Counted from the stretch's first letter, positions 16,886 through 25,750 are shown. The stretch: 44,522 nt of DNA from CAZNFR01 sp964572225 (GCA_964572225.1 CAZNFR010000024.1:1-44522); one strand, 5' to 3'. The notes: generated by a model not told the origin, from the letters alone. Numbers and translations are program-made.

Positions 16886-16888
16886 TTG
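16881..16888 (+). promoter_or_regulatory. -7 promoter element of the xylose operon
   Basis: TAAGTTTG fits TAnnTTTG exactly. No clear -33 TTTG lies at the right distance, which would suit a regulated promoter. The leader would be about 25 bases. Confidence 0.45.
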
Positions 16889-16919
16889 GAAATCAGACAT
16901 TCAGTACTTACATTTATGC

Positions 16920-17666
16920 ATGACAATGGAAACTACCCGGCTAAAGATTAATCCGTATATATCGGTCGACTGCGTTGTATTCGGCTTCGACGGGGAGAAC
17001 CTGAAAGTTTTGTTGATCAAACGATTTCAGGACCCTTCTCAGAACGGGCAATTCGACCTGAAGCTGCCGGGTGATTTCATTACCGACCAGGAGGACCTGG
17101 ATCAGGCAGCCAACCGGATCCTGAGCGATCTGACGGGTCTGAGCGACATATTCCTTGAACAATTCCGTGTGTTTGGCTCGCCCAACCGGATCTCCGACAC
17201 GAAAGATATTGAATGGCTTAAGCGCACCCAGGGTCTGGCTGTTAAGAGGGTGGTTACCATTGCTTACTATTCCCTGATAAAAATTGATGAAAGCAAGCTT
17301 GAGAAGGTGGAGATGAACAACGGGGTCTGGATCACCATTCCGCTAACCAGCGAACTGGCATTCGATCATGCGGATATCGTGGAGTCCGGACTCAAAAACC
17401 TGAGGATGAATCTTCGCTTCAAGCCCCTGGGTCTGGAGCTTCTTCCGGAGAAGTTTCCTATACGGCAACTTCAGAATCTCTATGAAGTAATATTGGGAAG
17501 TCCGCTCGACAACCGGAATTTCCGGAAAAAGGTGTTCCGGGCGGGTTACCTTAGTGATACAGGGCAGAAGGAATCCGGCGTAGCCCATAAACCTGCCCGG
17601 CTTTACTCCTTTAACCGGGAGCGTTATCATGCTTTTCTCGACGATATTAATGGTTTTCAATTTTAA
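16920..17666 (+). CDS. Nudix-family transcriptional regulator (XylR/AraR-like)
   Basis: 248 residues: an N-terminal Nudix-fold domain (about 8-150) followed by a winged-helix DNA-binding domain containing QLQNLYEVILGSPLDNRNFRKK. The Nudix box is degenerate: the stretch GDFITDQEDLDQAANRILSD lacks the RExxEE acidic core, so hydrolase activity is unlikely. This architecture is that of the NrtR-type regulators, which in Bacteroidota include arabinose and xylose regulators. It is the first gene of an operon with xylulokinase, whose ATG begins four bases after its stop, so it probably senses xylose or xylulose. The 16861-16885 inverted repeat is the likely binding site. Confidence 0.88.
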   Translation: MTMETTRLKINPYISVDCVVFGFDGENLKVLLIKRFQDPSQNGQFDLKLPGDFITDQEDLDQAANRILSDLTGLSDIFLEQFRVFGSPNRISDTKDIEWLKRTQGLAVKRVVTIAYYSLIKIDESKLEKVEMNNGVWITIPLTSELAFDHADIVESGLKNLRMNLRFKPLGLELLPEKFPIRQLQNLYEVILGSPLDNRNFRKKVFRAGYLSDTGQKESGVAHKPARLYSFNRERYHAFLDDINGFQF

Positions 17667-17670
17667 GATT

Positions 17671-19149
17671 ATGTATTTAATTGGTTACGATGTAGGAAGT
17701 TCTTCTGTTAAAGCCAGTCTGATTCGGATTGACGACGGAAGCCTGGTAAAATCGGCTTTTTACCCGCGGCAGGAAATGAAAATCCATGCTGAAAGGCCGG
17801 GTTGGGCGGAACAGGATCCGGAATCCTGGTGGGAAAACCTGAAACTTACCAGCAGGGATGTTACCCGGGGGATAGACCCTTCAGCAGTAAAAGCAGCAGG
17901 GATCTCTTACCAGATGCACGGCCTGGTGGTGATTGATAAAGACAAAAAGGTGATACGGCCATCCATTATCTGGTGCGACAGTCGGGCCGTTCACTATGGT
18001 GAAGAGGCTTTCTCCAGTCTGGGTGCGGAATACTGTCTTTCCCGATCCCTCAATTCACCGGGGAATTTCACGGCTTCCAAGCTCAAATGGGTCAAAGAAA
18101 ACGAGCCGGAGAAATTCGAAAAGATCTGGAAGATCATGTTGCCCGGCGATTATATAGCCATGCGCATGTCGGGTGAAGTGAGTACCACCATCACAGGGCT
18201 TTCCGAGGGTATACTATGGGATTTCAGTGCCAACCAGCCTGCGGGTTTTCTGATGGATCATTACGGTTTCTCAAAGGAACTGCTTCCTGTGATCAAACCC
18301 GTTTTTAGTGTTCAATCGCGGGTGACTGCGGAAGCAGCCGCTGAACTGGGACTGAAAGAAGGTACTCCGGTCTCCTACCGTGCCGGCGACCAGCCCAACA
18401 ATGCCTTCTCCCTGAAGGTGCTCAATCCCGGTGAGATCGCTGCCACGGCAGGCACCTCGGGAGTGGTTTACGGAGTGAGCGATGAGGTAAAATACGATCC
18501 CCAATCGAGAGTGAACAGCTTTGCGCATGTGAATCACACCGAAAACCAAACCCGGCTGGGTGTCCTCCTATGCATCAACGGTACCGGAATCCTTTACTCA
18601 TGGTTGAAGAATAATATCGGGACCGATCTTGATTATAATGAACTAAACTCTCTGGCGGAGACGGTTCCTGCCGGCGCAGAAGGCCTGTCCATTTTGCCCT
18701 TCGGGAACGGTGCCGAGCGCGTTCTGGGGAACCTGGATCCGGGATGCTCGGTAGCCGGACTCAATTTCAACATTCATTCAAGGGCTCATCTGGTGCGGGC
18801 AGCACAGGAAGGCATCGTGTTTTCCTTTATTTATGGAATGGAAGTAATGAGGGAAACCGGCATTGAAGCCTCTGTTATCCGTGCGGGGAATGCCAATATG
18901 TTCCTTAGCAATATTTTCACGGGAAGTCTTTCTACTCTGAGCGGAGCTTCCATCGAGATTTATGATACGGACGGGTCCATGGGCGCGGCAAGGGGAGCCG
19001 GACTGGGTGCCGGGGTCTTTGCTTCAGAGGCCGAAGCCTTTGGGGGACTCAAAAAAATGCGCAACATTGAACCCGGAGGAGTAAGCAAACAGGCTCTTTC
19101 GGATGCTTATGGAAAATGGAAAGAAAATCTGAATACAATTTTAAAATAA
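17671..19149 (+). CDS. xylB: Xylulokinase (FGGY family)
   Basis: 492-residue cytoplasmic sugar kinase that phosphorylates D-xylulose to xylulose 5-phosphate. The N-terminal phosphate motif GYDVGSSSVK (5-14), GISYQMHGLV (78-86) and the catalytic Asp240 in RAGDQPNNA are those of FGGY kinases. The ATP-side motif AATAGTSGVVY follows. The start is the ATG at 17671 (MYLIGYD); upstream in-frame codons would overlap the regulator gene. xylA follows after seven bases. Other FGGY sugars are possible by motifs alone, but the xylA neighbour makes xylulose nearly certain. Confidence 0.94.
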   Translation: MYLIGYDVGSSSVKASLIRIDDGSLVKSAFYPRQEMKIHAERPGWAEQDPESWWENLKLTSRDVTRGIDPSAVKAAGISYQMHGLVVIDKDKKVIRPSIIWCDSRAVHYGEEAFSSLGAEYCLSRSLNSPGNFTASKLKWVKENEPEKFEKIWKIMLPGDYIAMRMSGEVSTTITGLSEGILWDFSANQPAGFLMDHYGFSKELLPVIKPVFSVQSRVTAEAAAELGLKEGTPVSYRAGDQPNNAFSLKVLNPGEIAATAGTSGVVYGVSDEVKYDPQSRVNSFAHVNHTENQTRLGVLLCINGTGILYSWLKNNIGTDLDYNELNSLAETVPAGAEGLSILPFGNGAERVLGNLDPGCSVAGLNFNIHSRAHLVRAAQEGIVFSFIYGMEVMRETGIEASVIRAGNANMFLSNIFTGSLSTLSGASIEIYDTDGSMGAARGAGLGAGVFASEAEAFGGLKKMRNIEPGGVSKQALSDAYGKWKENLNTILK

Positions 19150-19156
19150 TACCATT

Positions 19157-20485
19157 ATGACAACAACCGGAAATAACAAAGAATTTTTTCCCGGAATCGG
19201 GAATATCCCTTACGAAGGTAAGGATTCAAAGAATCCCCTTGCGTTCAAATTTTACAATCCGGATCAGCTGATCGCCGGCAAAACCATGAAAGAATACTTC
19301 CGCTTTGCCATGGCTTACTGGCACACCCTGACTGATTCGGGTGGGGATCCTTTTGGTTCTGCAACAAAGTTTTTTCCCTGGAACGAAAAATCGGACCCGG
19401 AAGCAGCCGCCATCGACAAAATGGATGCTGCCTTTGAGTTCGCCTCCAAAATGGGTCTGCCATACTACTGCTTCCATGATTTTGATCTGATCGACGAAGC
19501 CGGCTCCATACAGGAATCCGAAAAAAGGCTGGCGAAAATGATCGAATATGCAAAGCAAAAACAACAGGACACCGGAATAAAGCTGCTATGGGGTACCGCC
19601 AATCTGTTCTCACACCCCAGGTATATGAACGGTGCGGCCAGTAATCCTGATTTCAATGTTCTTTCCTGGGCCGGAACCCAGGTGAAAAATGCCATCGATG
19701 CAACCGTTGCCCTCCGTGGAGAGAACTATGTATTCTGGGGAGGCCGCGAAGGCTACCTGAGCCTCTTGAATACCAACATGAAACGTGAGGTTGAGCATAT
19801 TGCGCGTTTCTTCGATATGGCGAGGGAATACGGAAGAAGAAATGGTTTTAAAGGCACCTTCCTGATTGAACCCAAACCCATGGAACCTGCCAAGCATCAA
19901 TACGATTATGACACCGCTACCGTAGTGGCATTTTTGAAAGAATACGGACTTGCAGGAGATTTCAAACTGAATATTGAGGTCAACCATGCAACCCTGGCCG
20001 GACATACCTTCCAGCACGAACTTCAGGTCGCGGCCGATGCCGGACTGTTTTGCAGCATTGATGCCAACCGGGGTGACTACCAGAATGGCTGGGATACCGA
20101 CCAGTTCCCGATCAATGTTTACGAACTGACAGAGGCAATGCTGGTGATCATTGAAGCCGGCGGATTTAAAAGCGGGGGAATAAACTTTGACGCAAAGAAC
20201 CGGAGGAATTCCACAGACCTCGAAGATATGTTCATCGCCCATATTGCCGGGATGGATGCCTTCGCAAGAGCTTACCTCGTTGCCGAAAAGATCATGAAAG
20301 ATTCCGATTATCTGAAGCTTCGCAAAGAGCGGTATGCATCCTACGACTCAGGCAAGGGAGCCGAATTTGAAGCGGGCAAACTGAAACTGGAAGACCTGCG
20401 TGAGCATGCCGTAAATACCGGTGAACCCGCTATGATCAGCGGCAAACAGGAAATGTTTGAAGCAATGATCAATCAGTACTTGTAG
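19157..20485 (+). CDS. xylA: Xylose isomerase
   Basis: 442-residue TIM-barrel isomerase interconverting D-xylose and D-xylulose with two divalent metals. It belongs to the long class II type found in Bacteroides, as the length and N-terminus (FFPGIGNIPYEGKDS) show. Catalytic-site landmarks include YYCFHDFDLI with the proton-shuttle His, VFWGGREGY, IEPKPMEPAKHQYDYD with metal-binding residues, and NIEVNHATLAGHTF. It is the last gene of the regulator-xylB-xylA operon. Its last 17 bases overlap tail-to-tail with the OmpA-family gene. No xylose transporter gene lies beside it. Confidence 0.97.
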   Translation: MTTTGNNKEFFPGIGNIPYEGKDSKNPLAFKFYNPDQLIAGKTMKEYFRFAMAYWHTLTDSGGDPFGSATKFFPWNEKSDPEAAAIDKMDAAFEFASKMGLPYYCFHDFDLIDEAGSIQESEKRLAKMIEYAKQKQQDTGIKLLWGTANLFSHPRYMNGAASNPDFNVLSWAGTQVKNAIDATVALRGENYVFWGGREGYLSLLNTNMKREVEHIARFFDMAREYGRRNGFKGTFLIEPKPMEPAKHQYDYDTATVVAFLKEYGLAGDFKLNIEVNHATLAGHTFQHELQVAADAGLFCSIDANRGDYQNGWDTDQFPINVYELTEAMLVIIEAGGFKSGGINFDAKNRRNSTDLEDMFIAHIAGMDAFARAYLVAEKIMKDSDYLKLRKERYASYDSGKGAEFEAGKLKLEDLREHAVNTGEPAMISGKQEMFEAMINQYL

Positions 20486-21215
20486 GCCCTTCGATCCTCA
20501 CTTCCGTCCGCCGGTTTCGTTGCCGGCCTTCCTCAGTGGTATTCGGGGCTATAGGCTGTGTTTCCCCATAACCCCGGGCTTTGGTGCGGTCCGGGGCTAT
20601 ACCGTTATTTATGAGGTAATTGCGTACAGCCTTCGCGCGTTCCTGCGATAGGATCATATTGGATTCCTCGCTACCTACGTTGTCGGTATGTCCGGCAATT
20701 TCAACGTTTATATCATCTTTGAGCTTCATATACTCAAGAAGTTCCTTAAGCTCGGCAAAGGATTCCTTCTTCAGGGAGGATTTGCCGAATTCAAACTCAA
20801 CATTGTCAAGGGTAAAAATCCTGGGTTGCTCAAACTGGATGGTCAGCAGAATGGTTCCGTAATACTCGTTTTCACCGGGGACAGGAATTTCGATCCGGTT
20901 ATAATCCTGAGACTTTCCGACCCCTTTGATTTTAATAAGATAGGTTTCTCCGGTGGCCAGCATGATATCGAAGTTCCCGCCGGCATCGCTTATACCCAGG
21001 TAGGATGAACCCGTGGTTTCCCCTTCAAAAAGAATCTGTTCTCCTTTTTTGGGCTGCTCATTAAAATCGGTCACCGTCACACTCACCAGAGCAGAGTCCT
21101 TGGAGACTGTTTCAGCAGGGGTTGCAGCACAAATAAACGGTATCGCCAGACATAATGTTAACAGGATTCTTCTCACCGATCTTTCACGCCTCTTAAAAAT
21201 TCCGGGATACTTCAT
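20469..21215 (-). CDS. OmpA-family protein with N-terminal carboxypeptidase-regulatory-like domain
   Basis: 248-residue envelope protein. An N-terminal signal (RRILLTLCLAIPFICAATPA) is preceded by a basic stretch; a beta-sandwich segment (about 45-125) resembling carboxypeptidase-regulatory-like domains follows. The C-terminal OmpA peptidoglycan-binding domain (about 135-245) has VEIAGHTDNVG, LSQERAKAVRNYL and ARGYGE. It probably links the outer membrane or periplasm to peptidoglycan. It begins 23 bases after the HlyD stop, so it is likely the distal gene of the kinase-regulator-HlyD group. There is no transmembrane barrel, unlike classical OmpA. Confidence 0.88.
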   Translation of the reverse strand: MKYPGIFKRRERSVRRILLTLCLAIPFICAATPAETVSKDSALVSVTVTDFNEQPKKGEQILFEGETTGSSYLGISDAGGNFDIMLATGETYLIKIKGVGKSQDYNRIEIPVPGENEYYGTILLTIQFEQPRIFTLDNVEFEFGKSSLKKESFAELKELLEYMKLKDDINVEIAGHTDNVGSEESNMILSQERAKAVRNYLINNGIAPDRTKARGYGETQPIAPNTTEEGRQRNRRTEVRIEGPTSTD

Positions 21216-21238
21216 AGGGATTATTTTAACTTAGCTTA

Positions 21239-22561
21239 CTAATCCTGCCTTAGTTCTTTTTGTCTCATAAGGACGGATTTCACCGGATTGACAATTCTTT
21301 CGAGCAGGCTTTCCTTGTTGGTTATGATCTCTGCGGTCCCCTGCATGTCCTGACTAAAACGTATGTTTTGTCCGTAATTGGTCTCCAGCCCGTCCGGGAA
21401 TTCCACCAGGACCGAATAAGCACTATTCTCGGTAACCAGGGATATAGACTTTACGAATCCGCGCACCATCCCATATTCCATATAGGGATAGTTTTCGAAT
21501 TTAACATTGACGGGGAAGTTTTCCTCCACCTTCCCGGATCCGGCCAGCTGCAGCTCAACTTTTCCGATGATATCTCCGGCATCGTTAGGGATTACGGTCA
21601 TCACCAGGTCTCCTTCCCTTACATCCTGATTTTCACTCCAGATACGGGTGAAGCTGACCACCCCGTCGAGATTAGAACGGAGGACAAAAGTATACTCCCA
21701 CTCGGCAATTCTGGAAACCAGATTATCATAGGCTTCAATAACGGCAAGCTGCATGCTGCTGAGTTCATCGCTTCGCTGAAGTTTCAGATCAAGGATCTCC
21801 TGTTCCAGCTTGTTGATCTGGATATCGTTGTTTACAAGGACAGAGCGGGATTCTTCATACGCCCTTTGCTTCTGATACAACTTCGCACGGGAGGACTCGT
21901 ACTCGGCGGTAGCCATCAACCCTTGCGAATAGATGAGGGAATCCCGGTTAAACTGGTTCCGGGCAAGCTGCATTTCATTGCGGAGAATATTACTCTGCTT
22001 CTTGAATGTCCAGGAGTAAGCCTGGTATCGTTTAATCTCGGATTCGATGGATTCAACTTTCTGGTTGTGGTAATTGAGACGGATGAAGTTTTTCAGGTCC
22101 TCGTAATGCTTCAGAAAATTGGCGTAATCGGGCTGAAGGTCACCGAGTGTAAGATATTGGGGGAAGAAAAAGCTGATCTCTTCATCGAGGTTATTAAGGT
22201 AATTCCTGAAACTGTCCAGAAAGATCTTCGCCTGACGGACATCCTCGTACCGGGAGGTATTTTCAATAATCGCCAGTACCTGTCCGGCGATAACCTCCTG
22301 ATTATCCTCCACAAAAATATCCTGTATCTTCCCGTTTGTCCGGGCAATGGCCTTGGAGGGGGGATTCTCGGTTGTGACATGTACCGGAGATTTGATTACA
22401 TGCGGGTACCTAAAGACCCAGCTTCCCAGAAACAGAAGAAGTATAACCCCCAGGAAAGTCAGCATACCCCATCTTACGATCCAACTGGGAACGTGCCCCA
22501 GGATATCCTGAACATCTTCGCTGCGGAGTTCAACGTTTTGTTCCCTGCTTTTCGCGGCCAT
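21239..22561 (-). CDS. HlyD-family membrane fusion (periplasmic adaptor) protein
   Basis: 440 residues: a short cytoplasmic N-terminus, one transmembrane helix (about 31-51), a split biotinyl-lipoyl-like domain (around 70-100 and 290-310), a long coiled-coil hairpin (about 120-285) and a C-terminal beta-barrel region. This is the adaptor of type I or bacteriocin-type exporters. It normally works with an ABC transporter, often one with a peptidase domain, and an outer-membrane channel; neither is next to it. The gene is 51 bases downstream of the response regulator and 23 upstream of the OmpA gene. The exported substrate is unknown. Confidence 0.88.
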   Translation of the reverse strand: MAAKSREQNVELRSEDVQDILGHVPSWIVRWGMLTFLGVILLLFLGSWVFRYPHVIKSPVHVTTENPPSKAIARTNGKIQDIFVEDNQEVIAGQVLAIIENTSRYEDVRQAKIFLDSFRNYLNNLDEEISFFFPQYLTLGDLQPDYANFLKHYEDLKNFIRLNYHNQKVESIESEIKRYQAYSWTFKKQSNILRNEMQLARNQFNRDSLIYSQGLMATAEYESSRAKLYQKQRAYEESRSVLVNNDIQINKLEQEILDLKLQRSDELSSMQLAVIEAYDNLVSRIAEWEYTFVLRSNLDGVVSFTRIWSENQDVREGDLVMTVIPNDAGDIIGKVELQLAGSGKVEENFPVNVKFENYPYMEYGMVRGFVKSISLVTENSAYSVLVEFPDGLETNYGQNIRFSQDMQGTAEIITNKESLLERIVNPVKSVLMRQKELRQD

Positions 22562-22612
22562 AAGATTTTTTTGGGAAGATAATAAAAAAATAGGAATTGA
22601 ATCCGATCCTGG

Positions 22613-22969
22613 CTAGCTGAGTGCGGATTCAATCTCCTGAATATTGAAAGGTTTACGGAAGTATTTAAGGATCAATCCTGCGTTAATCGCTTCCCTGATC
22701 TCGTTTGTAATTTCAAATCCTGTAAGTATATAATACTTCTTATCGGGAAACTTTTCACGGGCAGTCCGGATGAATTCCACCCCGTTCATTCCCGGCATTT
22801 TCATATCACTGATCACAATATCGGTATCCGGATGTCGGTCGAGAACTTCAAGAGCATTAAATCCGTCATCTGCAGTCAGAACTTCATGCATTTTCTGGAA
22901 GTTCAACCTGAACAGTTGGGTATTCAGCTCTTCATCATCCACATATAATACTTTTATCTTTTTATTCAT
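22613..22969 (-). CDS. Single-domain response regulator
   Basis: 118-residue receiver domain without an output domain. The acidic pocket (DDEE at 11-14), the phospho-acceptor Asp55 (IVISDMKMPG) and Lys106 (YFRKPF) are all present, so it should be phosphorylated. Its start overlaps the end of the upstream kinase gene by eight bases, showing tight co-expression and a likely cognate pair. With no DNA-binding or enzyme domain, it probably acts by protein contact or as a phosphate relay. Confidence 0.93.
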   Translation of the reverse strand: MNKKIKVLYVDDEELNTQLFRLNFQKMHEVLTADDGFNALEVLDRHPDTDIVISDMKMPGMNGVEFIRTAREKFPDKKYYILTGFEITNEIREAINAGLILKYFRKPFNIQEIESALS

Positions 22970-24074
22970 GGTTTCTGACAGGTAAGGAGATGCTTACTTT
23001 GGTTCCTTTTGCTAATTCCGATTCCAGCTCCAGGGTCCCTTTATGTTCCTTTATGATGGAATAGGATATAGACAAACCCAGTCCGGTACCTTTCCCGGGA
23101 GGCTTGGTAGTGAAGAAGGGTGTGGTAACCTGGGAAAGATGTTCAGCCGGGATTCCGGTTCCGTTATCAATAATATCAATGGTTACTGAGCCGTTGATCC
23201 TGCGACTGATAATGTTAATCTCACCCTCATCGTTAATGGCTTCGATTGCATTGTTAAGGATGTTCAGAAATACCTGGTGGAGCTTGCCCGAGTTACCGGT
23301 AACGCGGATCTCATCGCTGATATACTTTTTGAGGATCCCTATTCGATGTTTGGTTTTATTCTGAAGGATCACAAGACAATTGTCAAGAATCGCATGAATG
23401 TCACAATTTTCATCGTAACTGCTGTTATCCCTGCTGAACTCATTGAGTCCGCTAACAATTCTGGAGGCCCGGTCAATCCCCTCCTTCATACCTTGGAGAA
23501 GCAGACGGGTTTTTTCCTCATCGGCCGAACCATGATCATGAAAATAGCTGGAAAAACCCATATAGGAACCCATCAGATAGTTAAGAGGGTTATTGATCTC
23601 ATGGGCCACTCCGGAGGTAAGTGTACCCAATGAAGCCATTTTCTCGGTTTCAAAAAGCTGACTTTGGGTTTCCTTGAGATGAGTCAGTGCATCCCTCAGA
23701 TCAGAATTCTGCTTGTTTATCAGCTCGTTTTTCGATTGAAGTTCCTCATTTGCCGAAAGTAATTCTTTGTTAAGTTTATGAAGATCCAATGTTTTTTCAT
23801 TCACCAGGTGCTGCAGGTTGTTTTTATGCAGCAAAAGTTCAGACTCTGTGGCCCGCAGGTAACTGAGATGCTTACGCAGAAATAGAAAAAACAGCAACCC
23901 GGTGATAACCACGTAAAACCAACCTTTCAATGTTTGGAGTTCACGGCCCGCCTCCTCCGACGCAGCGAAGACATACAGAAGACGATCAGAAAACAAAATC
24001 CACAATCCCCCGACAAGCAGATAGGCCAGGGTAATCCTGTATTCAAACTTTATTTTATTGAAAAAACGGGACAT
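22962..24074 (-). CDS. Membrane sensor histidine kinase
   Basis: 370-residue kinase with two hydrophobic helices (about 14-29 and 50-67) flanking a short external loop of roughly 20 residues. A long coiled coil follows (70-140), then HisKA with His158 (SGVAHEINNPLNYL) and a complete ATPase domain (NILNNAIEAI, DNGTGIP, GKGTGLGLS). The small loop suggests sensing in the membrane or of a partner protein rather than of a soluble ligand. It is the first gene of the group running through the response regulator, HlyD and OmpA. Confidence 0.93.
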   Translation of the reverse strand: MSRFFNKIKFEYRITLAYLLVGGLWILFSDRLLYVFAASEEAGRELQTLKGWFYVVITGLLFFLFLRKHLSYLRATESELLLHKNNLQHLVNEKTLDLHKLNKELLSANEELQSKNELINKQNSDLRDALTHLKETQSQLFETEKMASLGTLTSGVAHEINNPLNYLMGSYMGFSSYFHDHGSADEEKTRLLLQGMKEGIDRASRIVSGLNEFSRDNSSYDENCDIHAILDNCLVILQNKTKHRIGILKKYISDEIRVTGNSGKLHQVFLNILNNAIEAINDEGEINIISRRINGSVTIDIIDNGTGIPAEHLSQVTTPFFTTKPPGKGTGLGLSISYSIIKEHKGTLELESELAKGTKVSISLPVRNHE

Positions 24075-24229
24075 ACCTTTTTGTTTACTGAATCCTTCAC
24101 AGACAAGTTACAAAATTGGAATGTAATAAAGAAAAACAGACAGGATAGTATGAAAAAGCAGGACAATGCATGCACCCGGAAAACCATCTTATCAGCAATG
24201 GGATGGGCTGGGGTGATTCTTCAGATGAA

Positions 24230-24340
24230 GTACTTCCTGTTTGGGTTTAACCAGGGTTATATCACTAAAATGTGGATCATAAAATCGTGCCCCATAATCA
24301 TATCAATAAATTCTTTCAACAGCATCATAATCATTATAAG
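24230..24340 (-). pseudogene. RHS repeat-associated core remnant
   Basis: In the 300 bases between the histidine kinase and the RhuM-Fic gene, the minus strand encodes a short YDYGARFYDPHF stretch, the hallmark of RHS cores, preceded by NDYDAVERIY and an in-frame stop. No intact gene surrounds it. The DNA of the motif (24286-24300) nearly matches a second copy at 27221-27236. Nothing else is recognised in this gap. Confidence 0.6.
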
Positions 24341-24374
24341 AAAAGTTTCTCGTCATAATTGTCAATTATGAACA

Positions 24375-25367
24375 CTAATTTTTCTGGCTGATAAGACTTA
24401 CAACTACATTTACCATAGTTTCTCTTTCTATGGGGTCACTGACAGCTATCATAAGCGTAAGTGCAACTAAGGCATTATCTGCTATCCTCTTTTTTCCGTT
24501 TGCATTATAAAGGATACCGTTTTTGTCAAGAAAATACAAAAACAGGAAGGCTGCAATTCTTTTATTGCCATCAGTAAATGAATGGTTTTTGATAATAAAA
24601 TATAAAAGGTTTGCAGCTTTCTCCTCGATGCTGGGATACAGATCTTTGCCATCAAAAGTCTGATAAATGCTACCAATGGAACTTTTAAATGAATCATCTT
24701 TTTCTCTGCCGAACAACTCACTATTGCCATGAAATTTTCTGGCTTTTTTGATCTGGCTAATTGCTTCCTGATAGGTAAGTCTGTAAACTTCTCCTGGTGT
24801 AGTATCGGATATCTTCAGCGTTTGGTAATCGTATTGATCCAGGATATCCAGTGCATAAGAGTAATCGGTAATAATATCCAACAAACCCTTGCTTTCCGAA
24901 TCAGATAATTCTCTGGTCCCGATTGAATTTCTTATTATCCGGACCGTCTCCTGCAAATGTTTCAGTTTCTCATTCTTTCTTTCGAGAACTTCCTGGTTTA
25001 TTGCAAAACCCTTTACAAGATATTCACGAAGTACACTGTTGGCCCAGATTCTAAACTGTGTTCCTCGTAATGAATTAACTCTGTAGCCAACTGAGATAAT
25101 TGCATCCAGATTATAATGTTTAATACTCCTTCTGACCTGTCTGTTTCCTTCTTCTTGAACTACCGAGTATTCCTCGGTAGTTGCCTTTTCCTCCAGTTCC
25201 CCTGTTTGGAAAATATTTTTCAGATGAAGGCCTATGGTATCAGTAGCTTTCTCAAACAAATCAGCCATTTGTTTTTGTGAAAGCCAAATAGTTTCACCTT
25301 CAAGTCTAACCTGAATTTCAGAAGATTTTTCAGAGGATTGATATATGAAAAATTCAGATTGCAGCAT
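24375..25367 (-). CDS. RhuM-like protein with C-terminal Fic/Doc domain
   Basis: 330 residues with two domains. Residues about 15-150 match the RhuM/virulence-protein family: EGETIWLSQKQMADLF, YNLDAIISVGYRVNS and RGTQFRIWANSVLREYL. Residues about 160-325 form a Fic/Doc fold with the active-site motif HSFTDGNKRIAAF, which retains the catalytic His and the phosphate-binding NKR. Fic proteins transfer AMP or other phosphate groups to target proteins; Doc is a kinase toxin. The role of RhuM is unknown. No autoinhibitory (S/T)xxxE(G/N) helix or small antitoxin gene is obvious nearby. A broken rhuM paralogue lies at 29510-29976. A TAAATTTG -7-like box (25411-25418, minus strand) lies upstream. Confidence 0.88.
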   Translation of the reverse strand: MLQSEFFIYQSSEKSSEIQVRLEGETIWLSQKQMADLFEKATDTIGLHLKNIFQTGELEEKATTEEYSVVQEEGNRQVRRSIKHYNLDAIISVGYRVNSLRGTQFRIWANSVLREYLVKGFAINQEVLERKNEKLKHLQETVRIIRNSIGTRELSDSESKGLLDIITDYSYALDILDQYDYQTLKISDTTPGEVYRLTYQEAISQIKKARKFHGNSELFGREKDDSFKSSIGSIYQTFDGKDLYPSIEEKAANLLYFIIKNHSFTDGNKRIAAFLFLYFLDKNGILYNANGKKRIADNALVALTLMIAVSDPIERETMVNVVVSLISQKN

Positions 25368-25424
25368 AGTTCAAATTCTGTCAGGAAATTACTCATTTTC
25401 TCCTACAACTCAAATTTAAAAACC

Positions 25425-25645
25425 TACAGAGAGAGATCACTGGCCGGGGTGGACAAAATCGCTAAATTTTATAACATTACCATTGATGAGATGGTACACT
25501 TGGGTTATGATATCCCCAAAGAGATCAGTCTGGAAGATAAATCTACCGTGGAACAAACAAAACTGATCCCATCGGCCGCCAAAGGCTAACCGACGGCAGG
25601 CAGGAGCTGGACCAGGAAGAAAAAAATATGGTAATTAAAACAAAA
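25425..25645 (+). pseudogene. XRE-family regulator remnant
   Basis: The plus strand encodes the C-terminal half of a Cro/C1-type regulator (VDKIAKFYNITIDEMVHL, then LEDKSTVEQTKLI). The frame is broken by about 35 GC-rich bases (25569-25603) and resumes in another frame as ELDQEEKNMVIK. The helix-turn-helix half is missing and the region abuts the start of the RhuM-Fic gene. It is a decayed gene, not a functional one. Confidence 0.7.
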
Positions 25646-25750
25646 AAGAGTGTTTTTAAAGGAGTGCCAGAAGGCAGGAGCGGGCTCCTATTATGCCGCA
25701 TTATGTTTAAATAGCTTGGCCTGTGGGTGGGAGGAAGAGATGTTTAATAG

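Noticed and set aside
21260..22582. 440-codon plus-strand frame across the HlyD gene
   Set aside because: Mirror frame of the HlyD coding sequence without signal, domain or promoter.
23934..24371. 145-codon plus-strand frame ending before the RhuM-Fic gene
   Set aside because: Overlaps the kinase gene antisense and then runs through the RHS remnant; no recognisable protein.
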